Shown piece by piece: positions 34,863-43,630 of a DNA stretch of 64,000 nucleotides. The stretch lies in NCBI GenBank assembly GCA_016712525.1, contig JADJQX010000007.1, forward strand, positions 1,054,001 through 1,118,000, given 5' to 3'. The first letter of the stretch is position 1. Every line of letters starts with the position of its first letter. Made by a program: the position numbers and the translations under genes. Under the pieces are notes generated by a model. That model did not search any database. It was not told where the DNA came from and saw nothing but the letters and a program-made list of their open reading frames with translations. The stretch comes from Myxococcales bacterium. Lineage in GTDB: Bacteria > Myxococcota_A > Polyangia > Polyangiales > Polyangiaceae.

Positions 34863-35329
34863 TATCTTGCGAGCGCTCGGGCGAGGTCGCCCTGCATCGG
34901 GCCGAGCTCGGTGGCCCGCTCGGCGATCGCGGCTTCCTCGGCGAGCCGAACCCGCAGGAGGGCCGCGTAGATCGTGAGGCCCCGCGGCGACCTTGCGCAG
35001 CGGGCCTCGAGATCGCGGAGGGCGCCCTCGGAGAACCCGGGGCCGAGGGCCCGCGCGAAGGTCTGCGGGCTCGCCTCGGGCGCCACCTTCGCGGCTTCGA
35101 TCACGGCGAGCTCGATGTCTTTGCGGCGCGCGGCCACGTCGTCGTAGCAGCTCGTGGCGTCGGGGGCCGACCCGAGGGGCTCGCTCGCGCCGAGCTCGAA
35201 CGCGCCCTTCGCGAGCTCCCACGTGCTGTCCACGATGAAGACCGCCGAGAGCGCGAGGAAGACGCCCACGACGACGCGCGTCGCCTGCCGGTTGGCGCGC
35301 TCGCGGCGAGTCTCGGGGGGCTTTTCCAC
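34862..35329 (-). CDS. Hypothetical protein with one membrane helix
   Basis: A GTG at 35329 gives 155 residues: a basic N-terminus (KPPETRRERANRQATR), one transmembrane helix (VVVGVFLALSAVFIVDSTW) and a helical periplasmic domain with two Cys (ATSCYDDVAARRKDIELAV, ARCARSPRGLTIYAALL). I recognise no family. It diverges from the SDR gene by 100 bases, and its stop lies about 145 bases upstream of the helicase start. Confidence 0.5.
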   Translation of the reverse strand: MEKPPETRRERANRQATRVVVGVFLALSAVFIVDSTWELAKGAFELGASEPLGSAPDATSCYDDVAARRKDIELAVIEAAKVAPEASPQTFARALGPGFSEGALRDLEARCARSPRGLTIYAALLRVRLAEEAAIAERATELGPMQGDLARALAR

Positions 35330-35429
35330 GGGGCGACTCTGCCGACGGGAGCGTGGGAGGTCAAGCTCGCGGTGCTGCGGGGTGGCTTCGCGGATCCCAA
35401 GGTCCTTCGTTTCGACTACCGTCGCGGCG

Positions 35430-36212
35430 ATGGCGCAGACGGACGGACGTGTGGCGATCGTGACGGGCGGTGGGCGTGGGATCGGGAGGGCCATCGCGCT
35501 CGGCCTCGCCGCGAAGGGGCTCGCGGTGGTGGTCTCCGGGCGGAACGAGCGCAGCCTCGGCGAGACGGTGGGGGAGATCGTGTTCGGTGGCGGCAAGGCC
35601 CGGCACGTGGTCGCCGACGTGCGCTCCTCGGGCGACATGAGGCGCGTGGTCGAAAAAGCGATCGAGGCCTTCGGCGCGCTCGACGTCGTCGTCGCGAACG
35701 CCGGGGTGTCCGGGCGGATCGCCCTCGGGGCCGAAGGCGGCGCGGCGCTCGCGGCCGACATCGTCGCGACGAACGTCATGGGCACGTACCACACGTTCGA
35801 CGCGGCCACGCCGCACCTCTCCGAAGGCGGGCGCCTCGTCGCGATTTCGTCCGTGCTCGCGCGCTTCGGGGTGCCCGAGTACGGCGCGTACTGTGCGAGC
35901 AAAGCGGGTGTCCTCGGGCTCGTCCGGGCGGCGGCGCACGAGCTTTCGCCTCGTCGCATTACGGTGAACGCGGTCGTGCCCGGGTGGGTCGAGACCGACA
36001 TGGCCGAAGCGGGGCTCGCCGACATCGCCCGTGGTCTCGGTCGCTCGGTCGAGGACGTGCGCCGTGATGCCGAGGCGGCGGTGCCCCTCGGGAGGTTCCT
36101 CGCGCCCGAAGAGATCGCCGCGACCGTGGCGTTCCTCGTCGGGAAGGACGCGTCCGGGATCACGGGGCAAGCCATCGCGGTGTGCGGAGGGGCGACCGCG
36201 TTCGGCGGCTGA
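35430..36212 (+). CDS. Short-chain dehydrogenase/reductase (SDR)
   Basis: A 260-residue classical SDR. The NAD(P)-binding motif is TGGGRGIG (residues 11-18), followed by VVANAGV (NNAG-type) and the catalytic Ser-Tyr-Lys set in ISSVLARFG...YGAYCASK. The C-terminus has VNAVVPGWVETDM and GQAIAVCGG, typical of the FabG-like subgroup. Substrate unknown; ketoacyl or steroid-like reductions are common in this group. It is co-oriented with the prenyl synthase 127 bases downstream. Confidence 0.87.
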   Translation: MAQTDGRVAIVTGGGRGIGRAIALGLAAKGLAVVVSGRNERSLGETVGEIVFGGGKARHVVADVRSSGDMRRVVEKAIEAFGALDVVVANAGVSGRIALGAEGGAALAADIVATNVMGTYHTFDAATPHLSEGGRLVAISSVLARFGVPEYGAYCASKAGVLGLVRAAAHELSPRRITVNAVVPGWVETDMAEAGLADIARGLGRSVEDVRRDAEAAVPLGRFLAPEEIAATVAFLVGKDASGITGQAIAVCGGATAFGG

Positions 36213-36272
36213 CCCCGAAAACGCAGGCGATGGACCTCTCCGCTTGACCTCGGCGGCGATGCGCCTACATAT

Positions 36273-36288
36273 TTCAAAAACTTTTGAA
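36273..36288. promoter_or_regulatory. Palindrome upstream of polyprenyl synthase and GbsR/MarR-like genes
   Basis: TTCAAAAACTTTTGAA is a near-perfect 16-base inverted repeat in an AT-rich spot 51 bases before the synthase start. A weaker, similar block, CCAAAAAGCTTTGG, starts at 36301. The downstream operon encodes a winged-helix regulator, and autoregulation would explain two related operator-like sites. Confidence 0.45.
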
Positions 36289-36339
36289 GGTTTCGACGCT
36301 CCAAAAAGCTTTGGGGTGTCGCGCACCTCACGAGGACCG

Positions 36340-37362
36340 ATGGACGCCAGCTCCGCCCTTGAAATGCTCGAAGAAACGGCCTCGGCCGTCGACCTCGGTC
36401 ACCCGCCGCTCGACCGCCTCCGGGACGCCCAGGCCCTGCTCGGGCGAGACCTCTCGCGGATCGAGGCGCAGCTCCTCACGGCCACGGCCGACGGAGAGGC
36501 GCCGGCCACGCTCGCGGCCCGCCACCTCCTCACAGCGGGGGGGAAGCGCGTGCGACCGCTGTGCACGCTGCTCGCGGCCCGTGCCTTCGGCGAGGTGAGC
36601 GACGAGACCCGAACGCTCGCGACGGTCGCCGAGATGGTGCATCTGGCGACCCTCCTCCACGACGACGTCGTCGACGACTCGGACGAGCGCCGCGGCCAGG
36701 TCGTGGCTCGGAAGGTCTTCGGCAACGCCGTGAGCGTGCTCGCGGGAGACTCGCTGCTCGTGCACGCCCTCGAGCGAACCTCCGAGGTCGGGCGCCCGGC
36801 GACGCTGACCGAGCTCTTCACGACCCTGCGCGAGCTCGTCGACGGCGAGGTGATTCAGCTCCGCGGGCGCGTGAAGCTCGACGCCTCCTACGCGACGTAC
36901 GCGTCGATCCTCGAGAAGAAGACCGCCTCGCTCTTTCGCTGGGCTCTCCGCGCCGGCGCTCGCTCCGGCGGCGCGTCCGAGGCCGAGGTCGACAAGCTCG
37001 GGCAGTTCGGGCGGAGCCTCGGGATGGCCTTTCAGCTCGTCGACGACGCGCTCGACTACACGGGCGTCGCGACGGGCAAGGACCTCTTCGCCGACCTCCG
37101 GGAGGGCAAGGTCACTCTGCCGCTCATCCTCGCCGTGGAGCACGATCCGCGTGTGCTCGCGGTGCTCGAACGAGGCCGCGCCCAAGATCCGGAAGCTCAG
37201 GATATCCTTAGAGAAAAGGGCATGCAGCAGGCCGCCGAGGTGCGCCGCCGGGCGAGGGCCGAGTCGCAAGCGGCGTGCGACGCGCTGACCGGCCTCCGCG
37301 ACACTCCGGCGAAGCGCCTCCTCATGGCCGTGGCCCTCGAGCTCGTGGCGCGGCTCGACTGA
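36340..37362 (+). CDS. ispB: Polyprenyl diphosphate synthase (octaprenyl/heptaprenyl type)
   Basis: ATG at 36340 after GAGGA, 340 residues. It elongates isoprenoid chains by condensation of isopentenyl diphosphate, giving the side chain of respiratory quinones. The first aspartate-rich motif is HDDVVDDSDERRG (near residues 106-118), with GGKRVRPL upstream. The second is LVDDALDY (near 232-240). The small residues before the first motif fit a long-chain product, but length cannot be read exactly. It overlaps the next gene by one base (TGATG). Confidence 0.88.
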   Translation: MDASSALEMLEETASAVDLGHPPLDRLRDAQALLGRDLSRIEAQLLTATADGEAPATLAARHLLTAGGKRVRPLCTLLAARAFGEVSDETRTLATVAEMVHLATLLHDDVVDDSDERRGQVVARKVFGNAVSVLAGDSLLVHALERTSEVGRPATLTELFTTLRELVDGEVIQLRGRVKLDASYATYASILEKKTASLFRWALRAGARSGGASEAEVDKLGQFGRSLGMAFQLVDDALDYTGVATGKDLFADLREGKVTLPLILAVEHDPRVLAVLERGRAQDPEAQDILREKGMQQAAEVRRRARAESQAACDALTGLRDTPAKRLLMAVALELVARLD

Positions 37363-37973
37363 TGGACCCCGAACACTTCTCAGCCGAGCCGCGCTCGGGT
37401 AAGCCAAGAGACGTGACCCGCGAGCCCAAAGACCTCTGGCCGAGCGAAGCCGCCGTGAGCGATCGCGTCGGGCGGCTCATCGAGTTCTGGGGCTTCAAGC
37501 GCAACATGGGGCGCGTGTGGGCCGTGCTCTACCTGTCGCCCGAGCCGCTCTCGGCCGAGGACCTCCGCGAGGTTCTCCAGCTCTCGAGCGGCGCCGTGAG
37601 CATGACCCTGAGCGAGCTCGGGCGCTGGGGCGTCGTGCGCAAGGTGTGGGTGCAGGGCGACCGCCGGGACTACTTTGCGGCCGAGGTGCAGCTCTGGAAG
37701 ATGATCTCGCGCGTCTACAACGAGCGCGAGCGGACCGAGGTCGAGAACGCGATCGAGGCGTTCGAAGAGGCGCTCCAGACCCTCACCCCGCTGCGCGCGT
37801 CCGACGACCCCAAAGTGCGGGCGAGGGCCGAGCTGCAAGCCGAGCGCATCGGGCAGCTGCTCGAGCTCGCGCGCCTCGGAAAACGCCTGCTCGACGCCCT
37901 CGTGACGACCGCGAAGATCGACGCCGAGCCGCTCGTCCGGTTCCTCTTGCAGCGCCCCGGCACGAAGCGCTGA
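37362..37973 (+). CDS. GbsR/MarR-like transcriptional regulator
   Basis: The ATG at 37362 shares its A with the stop of the synthase gene. The 203-residue protein has a winged-helix domain: GRVWAVLYLSPEPLSAEDLREVLQLSSGAVSMTLSELGRWGVVRKVWVQGDRRDYFAAE. This is the layout of GbsR/MarR-family regulators, where the recognition helix contains SSGAVSMTLSELGRW. Long C-terminal helices suggest dimerisation. Tight coupling to a quinone-side-chain enzyme is unusual. No ligand can be inferred. Confidence 0.75.
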   Translation: MDPEHFSAEPRSGKPRDVTREPKDLWPSEAAVSDRVGRLIEFWGFKRNMGRVWAVLYLSPEPLSAEDLREVLQLSSGAVSMTLSELGRWGVVRKVWVQGDRRDYFAAEVQLWKMISRVYNERERTEVENAIEAFEEALQTLTPLRASDDPKVRARAELQAERIGQLLELARLGKRLLDALVTTAKIDAEPLVRFLLQRPGTKR

Positions 37974-37981
37974 GCGAACCG

Positions 37982-38980
37982 TCAATTGAGGCCGTGCGTG
38001 GCCCCGGCCTTGGCGTCGCCGTCCAAGAAGACGGACGTGACCTCGCGCTCGAGGGCCGTGGCGAGCTCTTCTTCGAGCGCGGAGAGAGAGCCGGCGGCGC
38101 GCTCGACGTTGCGCTGGTAGACGAAGAGACGCACGAAACGGCGCTCGCCGTCGTCGGTCGGGGGCGTGTCGAGGATCACGAGGGCGCGAGGGTCGACCCC
38201 GTCGACCACGAGCTCTGCGCCCGGGAGGTCGACCACGTACACCTCGGCCTCGCGCACGTAGCGCGACAGGATGACGTCGAGCCCAGCTATCACCTTGCGA
38301 ACGACCACCGAGAACCCCTCGGGGGAGGGGGCCCAGACGGGAGGCGCCTTCGAGGCGTCGATGGAGCGTGAGCGCAAAAAGGCCTCGACGGCGCCGCGTG
38401 CGTCCCCGGCTTCGTCGCGGAGGAGGCCTACGTAGTAGTGGGCGTCGACGTGAGCCGGGTCCAAGCGGGCCGCCTCTTCGATGAAGGGCCGCGACTTCTC
38501 GATCTCGCCGACCTCGTAGAGCGCGCGCCCGACGAGGAAGGTGTAGCTCGGGTTCTCCCACGGGCCCTCGGGGATGCGGGCCACCGAGCGCTTCGCCTCG
38601 GCCACGTCTCCCTTGGCGAGCAGCGCGTCGATCTTGAGGAGCAGGCAGTCGGCCATCTCCTCGTTCGTCTCGGCGTAGTCGAGGGCCTCCTCGCAGAGGG
38701 CGATGGACTCGTCGAAGTCGCCCATGGGGTGCATGAGGAGCTCGGCGCAGTTGAGCATCGCCTCGAAGTACGTCTCGTCGAGGGTGATCGCCTGCCGGTA
38801 GTGCTCGAGCGCCTCGTCGGCGTCCCCCGCAAGAGCGGCGGAATACCCAAGGAGATTATGTACTTCGGGCGATTGAGGGTCGATCTCGAGCGCGCGCTTC
38901 GCGCACAGGATTGCGCCCTTCGCGTCGCCGCGCTGGGCGAGGTCCCAGCCTCGATCGAGCGTGGCCGAGAACTGGTCCAT
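37982..38980 (-). CDS. TPR-repeat protein with a degenerate zincin-like C-terminal domain
   Basis: ATG at 38980 (MDQFSATL), with an in-frame GTG at 38998 as an alternative. Residues 1-190 are TPR repeats (KGAILCAKRALEIDPQSPEVHNLLGYSAALAGDADEALEHYRQAI and later copies). The C-terminal 140 residues (LPGAELVVDGVDPRALVILDTPP, RLFVYQRNVERA, LEEELATALEREVTSVFLD) follow the outline of the minimal zincin metallopeptidase family (PF06262, formerly DUF1025), where an HExxH lies in ITVLHEIGHHFG. Here that stretch reads ATALEREVTS and lacks the metal-binding His residues. I infer a non-catalytic relative. The gene is convergent with the regulator. Confidence 0.65.
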   Translation of the reverse strand: MDQFSATLDRGWDLAQRGDAKGAILCAKRALEIDPQSPEVHNLLGYSAALAGDADEALEHYRQAITLDETYFEAMLNCAELLMHPMGDFDESIALCEEALDYAETNEEMADCLLLKIDALLAKGDVAEAKRSVARIPEGPWENPSYTFLVGRALYEVGEIEKSRPFIEEAARLDPAHVDAHYYVGLLRDEAGDARGAVEAFLRSRSIDASKAPPVWAPSPEGFSVVVRKVIAGLDVILSRYVREAEVYVVDLPGAELVVDGVDPRALVILDTPPTDDGERRFVRLFVYQRNVERAAGSLSALEEELATALEREVTSVFLDGDAKAGATHGLN

Positions 38981-39059
38981 GGCACTGTCGGAGGTCACCC
39001 CGGAGCCTTTAGCGGAAAGTCGCCCCGAAGAGTAGACCCGCTCGCCCGAGCGCGCGTGG

Positions 39060-40817
39060 TCAGTCGTGCACGACGACGCGTGTGCCCGGTTTCTCGGCCG
39101 TCGCGTTGACCCCGTGCCACCCCTCGGGGACGTGCGGCTCGGTCCAGTTGAACATGGTGCGCGCGTCGGCCGGGCTCAGGTTCACGCAGCCGTGGCTCTT
39201 CACGTAGCCGAAGGCCGCGTGCCAGAACGCGCCGTGGAGCGCGTAGCTCCCGTTGAAGTACATGATCCAGGGCACGTCCTCGATCGAGTACGGGCCGTCG
39301 CTCGCGACGTCGCCGTCCATCGTGGCCGCGACGTGCTTCTCGCGGATGCGGAAGCTGCCCTGGGGCGTCGTGTAGTCTTTCTCTTTCGACTCGCGGCGGC
39401 CCGTCGACGTGAGCGTCGCGAAGGCGGGTTTGTCGCCCTCGTAGGCGATGAGGGTCTGCGTGGAGAGGTTCACGTCGACCCACTTCTCGCCGGGCGCGAG
39501 GTCCTTCGGGAGGGGGCCGGGTTTCGTGCGTGTGCTCTCGTTCGCGCGGAGCCAAAAGCCCTCTTCGGTCTCGTCGTAACGAACGCCGCCGTAGGTGCCC
39601 GACTTGCCGGTGAGCTTCACCATCGTGTGGCGGGGGATCTTCTCTCCCGGCACGGCCTTGGTGCCCGAAATCGTGTACTTTTTGGCGTTGTAGAGCGCCC
39701 AGCCGATGAGCGGGTTCGGGGCCATGCCCGCCTCGGTCGGCGCGGGGGGCGACGCCGGGGTCGAGAGCCACACGCCCTTGAAGTCCGTGAGGGGCTTTTG
39801 GACGTAGAGGCGGTCGGCCGGCGCGATGAGGCCGCTCGTCGTCTTCCACCAGGCGTTGCCGCCCGAGACGAACTGGCGATCGAGCGCGAGGTAGAAGCCC
39901 TTCACCATGCGGCGCGCGATGGGGCCGTCGCCGCGGAGCTCGTCGAGCGTCACCGTGGGTTTGCCGGCCCCGGCGTCGCGCATGTACCAGGGAACCTCGG
40001 GCTCTTCGGGGGACTTCGTGGACGCGAACGCGAGCGCCCCCATCGCGGGCGGGCCTGCGTCGCCCTCGACCTGCACCTGCACCTCGTTCGTGCCCGAGGG
40101 CTCGTCCCCCGAGGGTTGCGCGCCGCGCTTCTTTCGCTTCGAGCTGCCCGACGACGCGCTCACGCTGCCACCCGTGAGGTAAGGCTCGAGCTTGAGCCGC
40201 TCCTCGCGGGAAGGCACCTGGCGGTAGAGCGGCGCGCCGTTCGTCGTGTTGTAGCCGTACTGGTACGGGAGCGGCGCCTCGAGGTCCGGATCGTGCGGGG
40301 CGAGCTTCACCTTGGGGTTGTTGAGGTCGAGCGTCGCGTAGCGGCCGCACACGTACCCGCCGGCGACGAGCTCGTACCAACCCTCGGGGCAGTTCGCGCG
40401 GACGTGCTTCTCCGGCTTCACGGGGGCGCGGGCGCCATGACGCAAATAGCCCAATCGAACCGCGCCTTTACCTTTGCCCTTGTCCCCCTTGCGGGCGTCG
40501 TCCTTGGGCCACTCCATGTCGCTCATGACCACCGTCACGAGGGCCATGGCGCCGATGCGCGGGCCGTCCCATTTGGCGTCCGACGAGGCCCCCGCGTCCG
40601 ACAGGGCGGCGCTCGTGACCTCGGTCTGGGCGGACGCGGCAGGCTGCGGAGCCGTGGCCGATGGTGGGGCTGCGGCCTGCGCGGCAGAAGGCGCGACGGG
40701 CGCGGGGTTCTCTTTGGGCTTCTCGGGGTAGCTGCACGCGGCGAGGAGGCCACCGAGCGCCGACATGACCACGAGGGCATGGGAAGAAGCGCGCCGAACG
40801 AGCGAAGAAAGCATCAT
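39060..40817 (-). CDS. L,D-transpeptidase lipoprotein (YkuD domain)
   Basis: A 585-residue lipoprotein: signal peptide with lipobox LAAC (Cys 28), then an Ala/Pro-rich linker. The C-terminal YkuD domain has the catalytic pattern HGAFWHAAFG and SHGCVNLS with nucleophile Cys544 and its His and Gly partners. Such enzymes form 3-3 cross-links in peptidoglycan or attach lipoproteins to it. The central 350 residues include RLGYLRHGA and AWWKTTSGLIAPADRLY segments that may bind glycan. The 295 bases upstream contain nothing I can identify except the divergent start of the next gene. Confidence 0.85.
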   Translation of the reverse strand: MMLSSLVRRASSHALVVMSALGGLLAACSYPEKPKENPAPVAPSAAQAAAPPSATAPQPAASAQTEVTSAALSDAGASSDAKWDGPRIGAMALVTVVMSDMEWPKDDARKGDKGKGKGAVRLGYLRHGARAPVKPEKHVRANCPEGWYELVAGGYVCGRYATLDLNNPKVKLAPHDPDLEAPLPYQYGYNTTNGAPLYRQVPSREERLKLEPYLTGGSVSASSGSSKRKKRGAQPSGDEPSGTNEVQVQVEGDAGPPAMGALAFASTKSPEEPEVPWYMRDAGAGKPTVTLDELRGDGPIARRMVKGFYLALDRQFVSGGNAWWKTTSGLIAPADRLYVQKPLTDFKGVWLSTPASPPAPTEAGMAPNPLIGWALYNAKKYTISGTKAVPGEKIPRHTMVKLTGKSGTYGGVRYDETEEGFWLRANESTRTKPGPLPKDLAPGEKWVDVNLSTQTLIAYEGDKPAFATLTSTGRRESKEKDYTTPQGSFRIREKHVAATMDGDVASDGPYSIEDVPWIMYFNGSYALHGAFWHAAFGYVKSHGCVNLSPADARTMFNWTEPHVPEGWHGVNATAEKPGTRVVVHD

Positions 40818-41112
40818 CGTGACCTTTTGCGGTCTTTAGTACCGGAGGGGCCGGGTGTCGATCCAGTTTCCGGGGAGGTTTTCGGGGAAGAGGACGGGCG
40901 GGGTGGCCGTTCTCGAGCCGTGAGGGCAGGGCTGTGTCCGAAGGGCGGGAGAGGGCAGGGCCGCGCCGCCGGTCCCGAGGCTTGCACGCGCGAGGCCACC
41001 CACAACCCTTCGCCATTTCGTCGGTTTGTGCGAAAGACTGTGTCCGCGATGCGAGCTTGCCGTGGCCAGTGAGACACGCTCGAGGATCTCGGGCCGAAGG
41101 GCGCGGATTCGC

Positions 41113-42591
41113 ATGGCAAAACGACCTCGGGCGACCGGTGGAGCGGAGCGCGCCGGGGCTTCGGCTTCGGCGCCGACCGCGCCCCACGCCGGCCTCACGA
41201 ACGAAGCGTCGAAGCCCACCGGGCCCGCGTCGTTTTGGACGGGATCGAAGGCGCGGCGGGCGTTCGCGCTGTCGCTCGTCCTGTCGGTCGTCCTCCACGG
41301 GCTCTTCTCGCCGTACACGTTCTTGCCCGACTCGGGCGGCATGACCTTCAAGGACGTCGACGACGAGCTCGTCGTGCCCATCGAGCTCATGGCCGTCGAG
41401 GTGCCCGAGCCGCCGAAGCCCGTGGAGCCGCCGCCCGCTTCGCCTACGGATCCCGACCCGAACGGCACCGAGCCCGGGGCGAAGAAACCCGACGCGGGCC
41501 CGAAGCCGAGGCCGAAGCCCGACGCGAGCGCCCTCGACGCGAGCGCCCTCGACGGGGAGGCCGACGGTGGGCCCTCCGACGGCGGGGTCGCGGACGCCGA
41601 GCCCCTCGAGAGCGGCGCTCCCCTCACGGACGGCGGCGTAGCGAACGGCACGAGCCCCGACGCCGAGGCCAGCGAGGCCGGCGCGGTCGCCTCGGGCGTG
41701 AAAGACGGAGGTGCCCCGAAGGTCGGGTTCTCCGGCCTCGTCACGGCCGGCGTCACCAACGTGCGGCTCCTCTTGAACGTCTCGCTCATGCGCCAGCACC
41801 CCGTCGGGGCGCGCATGGGCCCCCTCTTGAACGGCATCCCGCAGTGGGCCGACTTCATGAAGGGCACCCAGTCCATGGTGGACCCCATCCGCGACGGCGA
41901 GTGGCTCCTCATCTACGGCCCGTCCCTCATCCACACGGAGAAGGACGCGATCTTCATCAAGTACACGCTCCCCGACGCCGTGGTCGATCAGGCGATCTCC
42001 ACGCTCTCGAAGAAGTACGACAAGGGGGGCCCCTACGACGCGGGCGTTCCCGGCGTCAGCGCGCACCTCGGCCACGCCGACAACTCGGAGCGTGTGTTCC
42101 TGCGCGTCCAGCCCCACGAAGCGGCCATCGTGCCCCCGAGCAAAGCCCGCGATTTTGCTCTTCTTTTGAAGCAACACTCGGTCGACCCCGGGCTCCGCCC
42201 CAACGAGATCCTGAGGCTCGTCGTGCGCGACCCGTACCGCCAGGTGGCCGTGCCGGGTCTCAAGTTCCCCGAGTCGATGACCGAGGTTCGCATCTTCGTC
42301 GTGCCACGCGCGGGCGGGGGCGCCGACGCGTACGCCGAGGGCGAGTGCAAGGACGACGAAGCGGCCGCCGACGTGCTCGAGCGAACGAAGGAGATGATCG
42401 CGCGGCAGAACGCGAGCGTGCTCGTGCGCATCGCGACGAGGGGTCTTCTGAACAACGTCGACCTCACCCAAGACGGAAAGATCGTGAAGGCGCACGTGAC
42501 GGCCTCGCGCGAGCAGCTCGAGGGCATCCTTCAAGCGCTCGCCGCCCAGCTCGGCGTCCAGCTCCCCGCCCCAGGGGGAGGAGCTCCGTAG
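41113..42591 (+). CDS. TonB-like anchored envelope protein (first of a tandem pair)
   Basis: ATG at 41113, 492 residues. A cytosolic basic start is followed by one signal-anchor helix (FALSLVLSVVLHGLF), as in TonB or TolA. A Pro-rich region (EPPKPVEPPPASPTDPDP) and Asp/Ala-rich linker span to about residue 215. The folded C-terminal 280 residues have no TonB motif. They resemble the next protein: GGPYDAGVPG here versus GGPFALGLPG, and VRIATRGLL...LEGILQALAAQLG versus VRVALRGAL...VDSVLSLVGAHLG. A GTG at 41026 is an alternative start without a better ribosome-binding site. Function unknown. Confidence 0.62.
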   Translation: MAKRPRATGGAERAGASASAPTAPHAGLTNEASKPTGPASFWTGSKARRAFALSLVLSVVLHGLFSPYTFLPDSGGMTFKDVDDELVVPIELMAVEVPEPPKPVEPPPASPTDPDPNGTEPGAKKPDAGPKPRPKPDASALDASALDGEADGGPSDGGVADAEPLESGAPLTDGGVANGTSPDAEASEAGAVASGVKDGGAPKVGFSGLVTAGVTNVRLLLNVSLMRQHPVGARMGPLLNGIPQWADFMKGTQSMVDPIRDGEWLLIYGPSLIHTEKDAIFIKYTLPDAVVDQAISTLSKKYDKGGPYDAGVPGVSAHLGHADNSERVFLRVQPHEAAIVPPSKARDFALLLKQHSVDPGLRPNEILRLVVRDPYRQVAVPGLKFPESMTEVRIFVVPRAGGGADAYAEGECKDDEAAADVLERTKEMIARQNASVLVRIATRGLLNNVDLTQDGKIVKAHVTASREQLEGILQALAAQLGVQLPAPGGGAP

Positions 42592-43569
42592 GTGCGAGCT
42601 TCCGCGGCCGTGCTCCTCGGGCTCGTGGCCTGCCACGGAGCCTCCCCGCCGCAGCCCGCCCACGCTCCCGAGCCGCGTCCGCCGTCCGCTGCCGCGCCCC
42701 GCGTGGTCGACGAGGGACCTCCGTCGCCGGGGCTCGCCGCCTGCCAGGGGCTAAGGCTCGACGTCGCGTTCGACGAGCTCCGGGCCTTTCGGCGAGCGCC
42801 CTGGGTGCGCGCGATCCTCATGGCCGAACCGAGGTTCTCCGAGCTCGAAATCCCGAACGAAATCAGCCCCTTCGACGACGTCGTCTGGGCCCGGTTCTGC
42901 GGGGCGCGGGCGTTCTCGTGGGACGCGGTGGCGCTCCGGCATGGGCTCTCGGCGGCGAAGATCGAGGGAGCGTTGCGCACCTACGGGCGCCGCGTCGATC
43001 AGGGCGGCCCGTTCGCCCTCGGGCTCCCCGGCAAGAGGGCCCATAGGATCCGCGTCGCGACCGACGTCTGGACGGCGCTCCTCTCCGACGACGCCCCCGA
43101 CGAGGTGTGGCTGCTCGCGCCGTCCGCGGCGGCGAACGCGGCGCGGGACGAGGCGTTCGCGAAGGCCGAGCGGGCGACCCGCCCTGCGATCACCGTGGCC
43201 GCGACCGAGCCCTCCGTGCGGTTTCCTTGGGCCGCCGAGGACCTCCGCGGCCTCGAGCGTCTCCGCGCGACCGTGGCGCTCCGGGACGACGGTGGCGCCG
43301 AGGTGGAAGGCACGGGCGAAGCCAAAGGGGAGGTCGAGGCCCACACGATCGCCGCCCGCATGAACGCGACCGTGGCCGTCGCGGCGAGCGCCTTCGTGGT
43401 CCGCGTGGCGCTTCGGGGGGCCCTCTCGGGGTTCTCGGCCGAGGCGCACGGGCGCTCCGTTTCCATGCGGTTGCCGCTGTCGCCCGCCCAGGTCGACTCG
43501 GTCCTCTCGCTCGTCGGCGCGCACCTCGGCGCTCACTTTCCAGGGGCAGCGGCTCCGAAGGGCCCGTGA
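42592..43569 (+). CDS. Lipoprotein paralog of the upstream TonB-like protein
   Basis: A GTG immediately after the upstream stop begins a 325-residue lipoprotein: short signal with lipobox LVAC (Cys 14), then a Pro/Ala linker. The folded part aligns with the upstream protein over its length, with the same order of motifs and C-terminal helix, but the sequences are much diverged. One member is held in the inner membrane and the other has a lipid anchor, so the pair may span the envelope. No enzyme motif seen. Confidence 0.6.
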   Translation: MRASAAVLLGLVACHGASPPQPAHAPEPRPPSAAAPRVVDEGPPSPGLAACQGLRLDVAFDELRAFRRAPWVRAILMAEPRFSELEIPNEISPFDDVVWARFCGARAFSWDAVALRHGLSAAKIEGALRTYGRRVDQGGPFALGLPGKRAHRIRVATDVWTALLSDDAPDEVWLLAPSAAANAARDEAFAKAERATRPAITVAATEPSVRFPWAAEDLRGLERLRATVALRDDGGAEVEGTGEAKGEVEAHTIAARMNATVAVAASAFVVRVALRGALSGFSAEAHGRSVSMRLPLSPAQVDSVLSLVGAHLGAHFPGAAAPKGP

Positions 43570-43630
43570 CGCTCGCGGTCGCGCCCTCGGGACTTTCCCG
43601 AAAGCCCAGGTCCGCAGTAAAGAGGCCCTC

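Noticed and set aside
41026..41112. Extended N-terminus (GTG at 41026) for the TonB-like protein
   Set aside because: It adds an Arg- and Cys-containing peptide with no ribosome-binding site. The ATG at 41113 is placed directly before a plausible cytosolic start and anchor helix.
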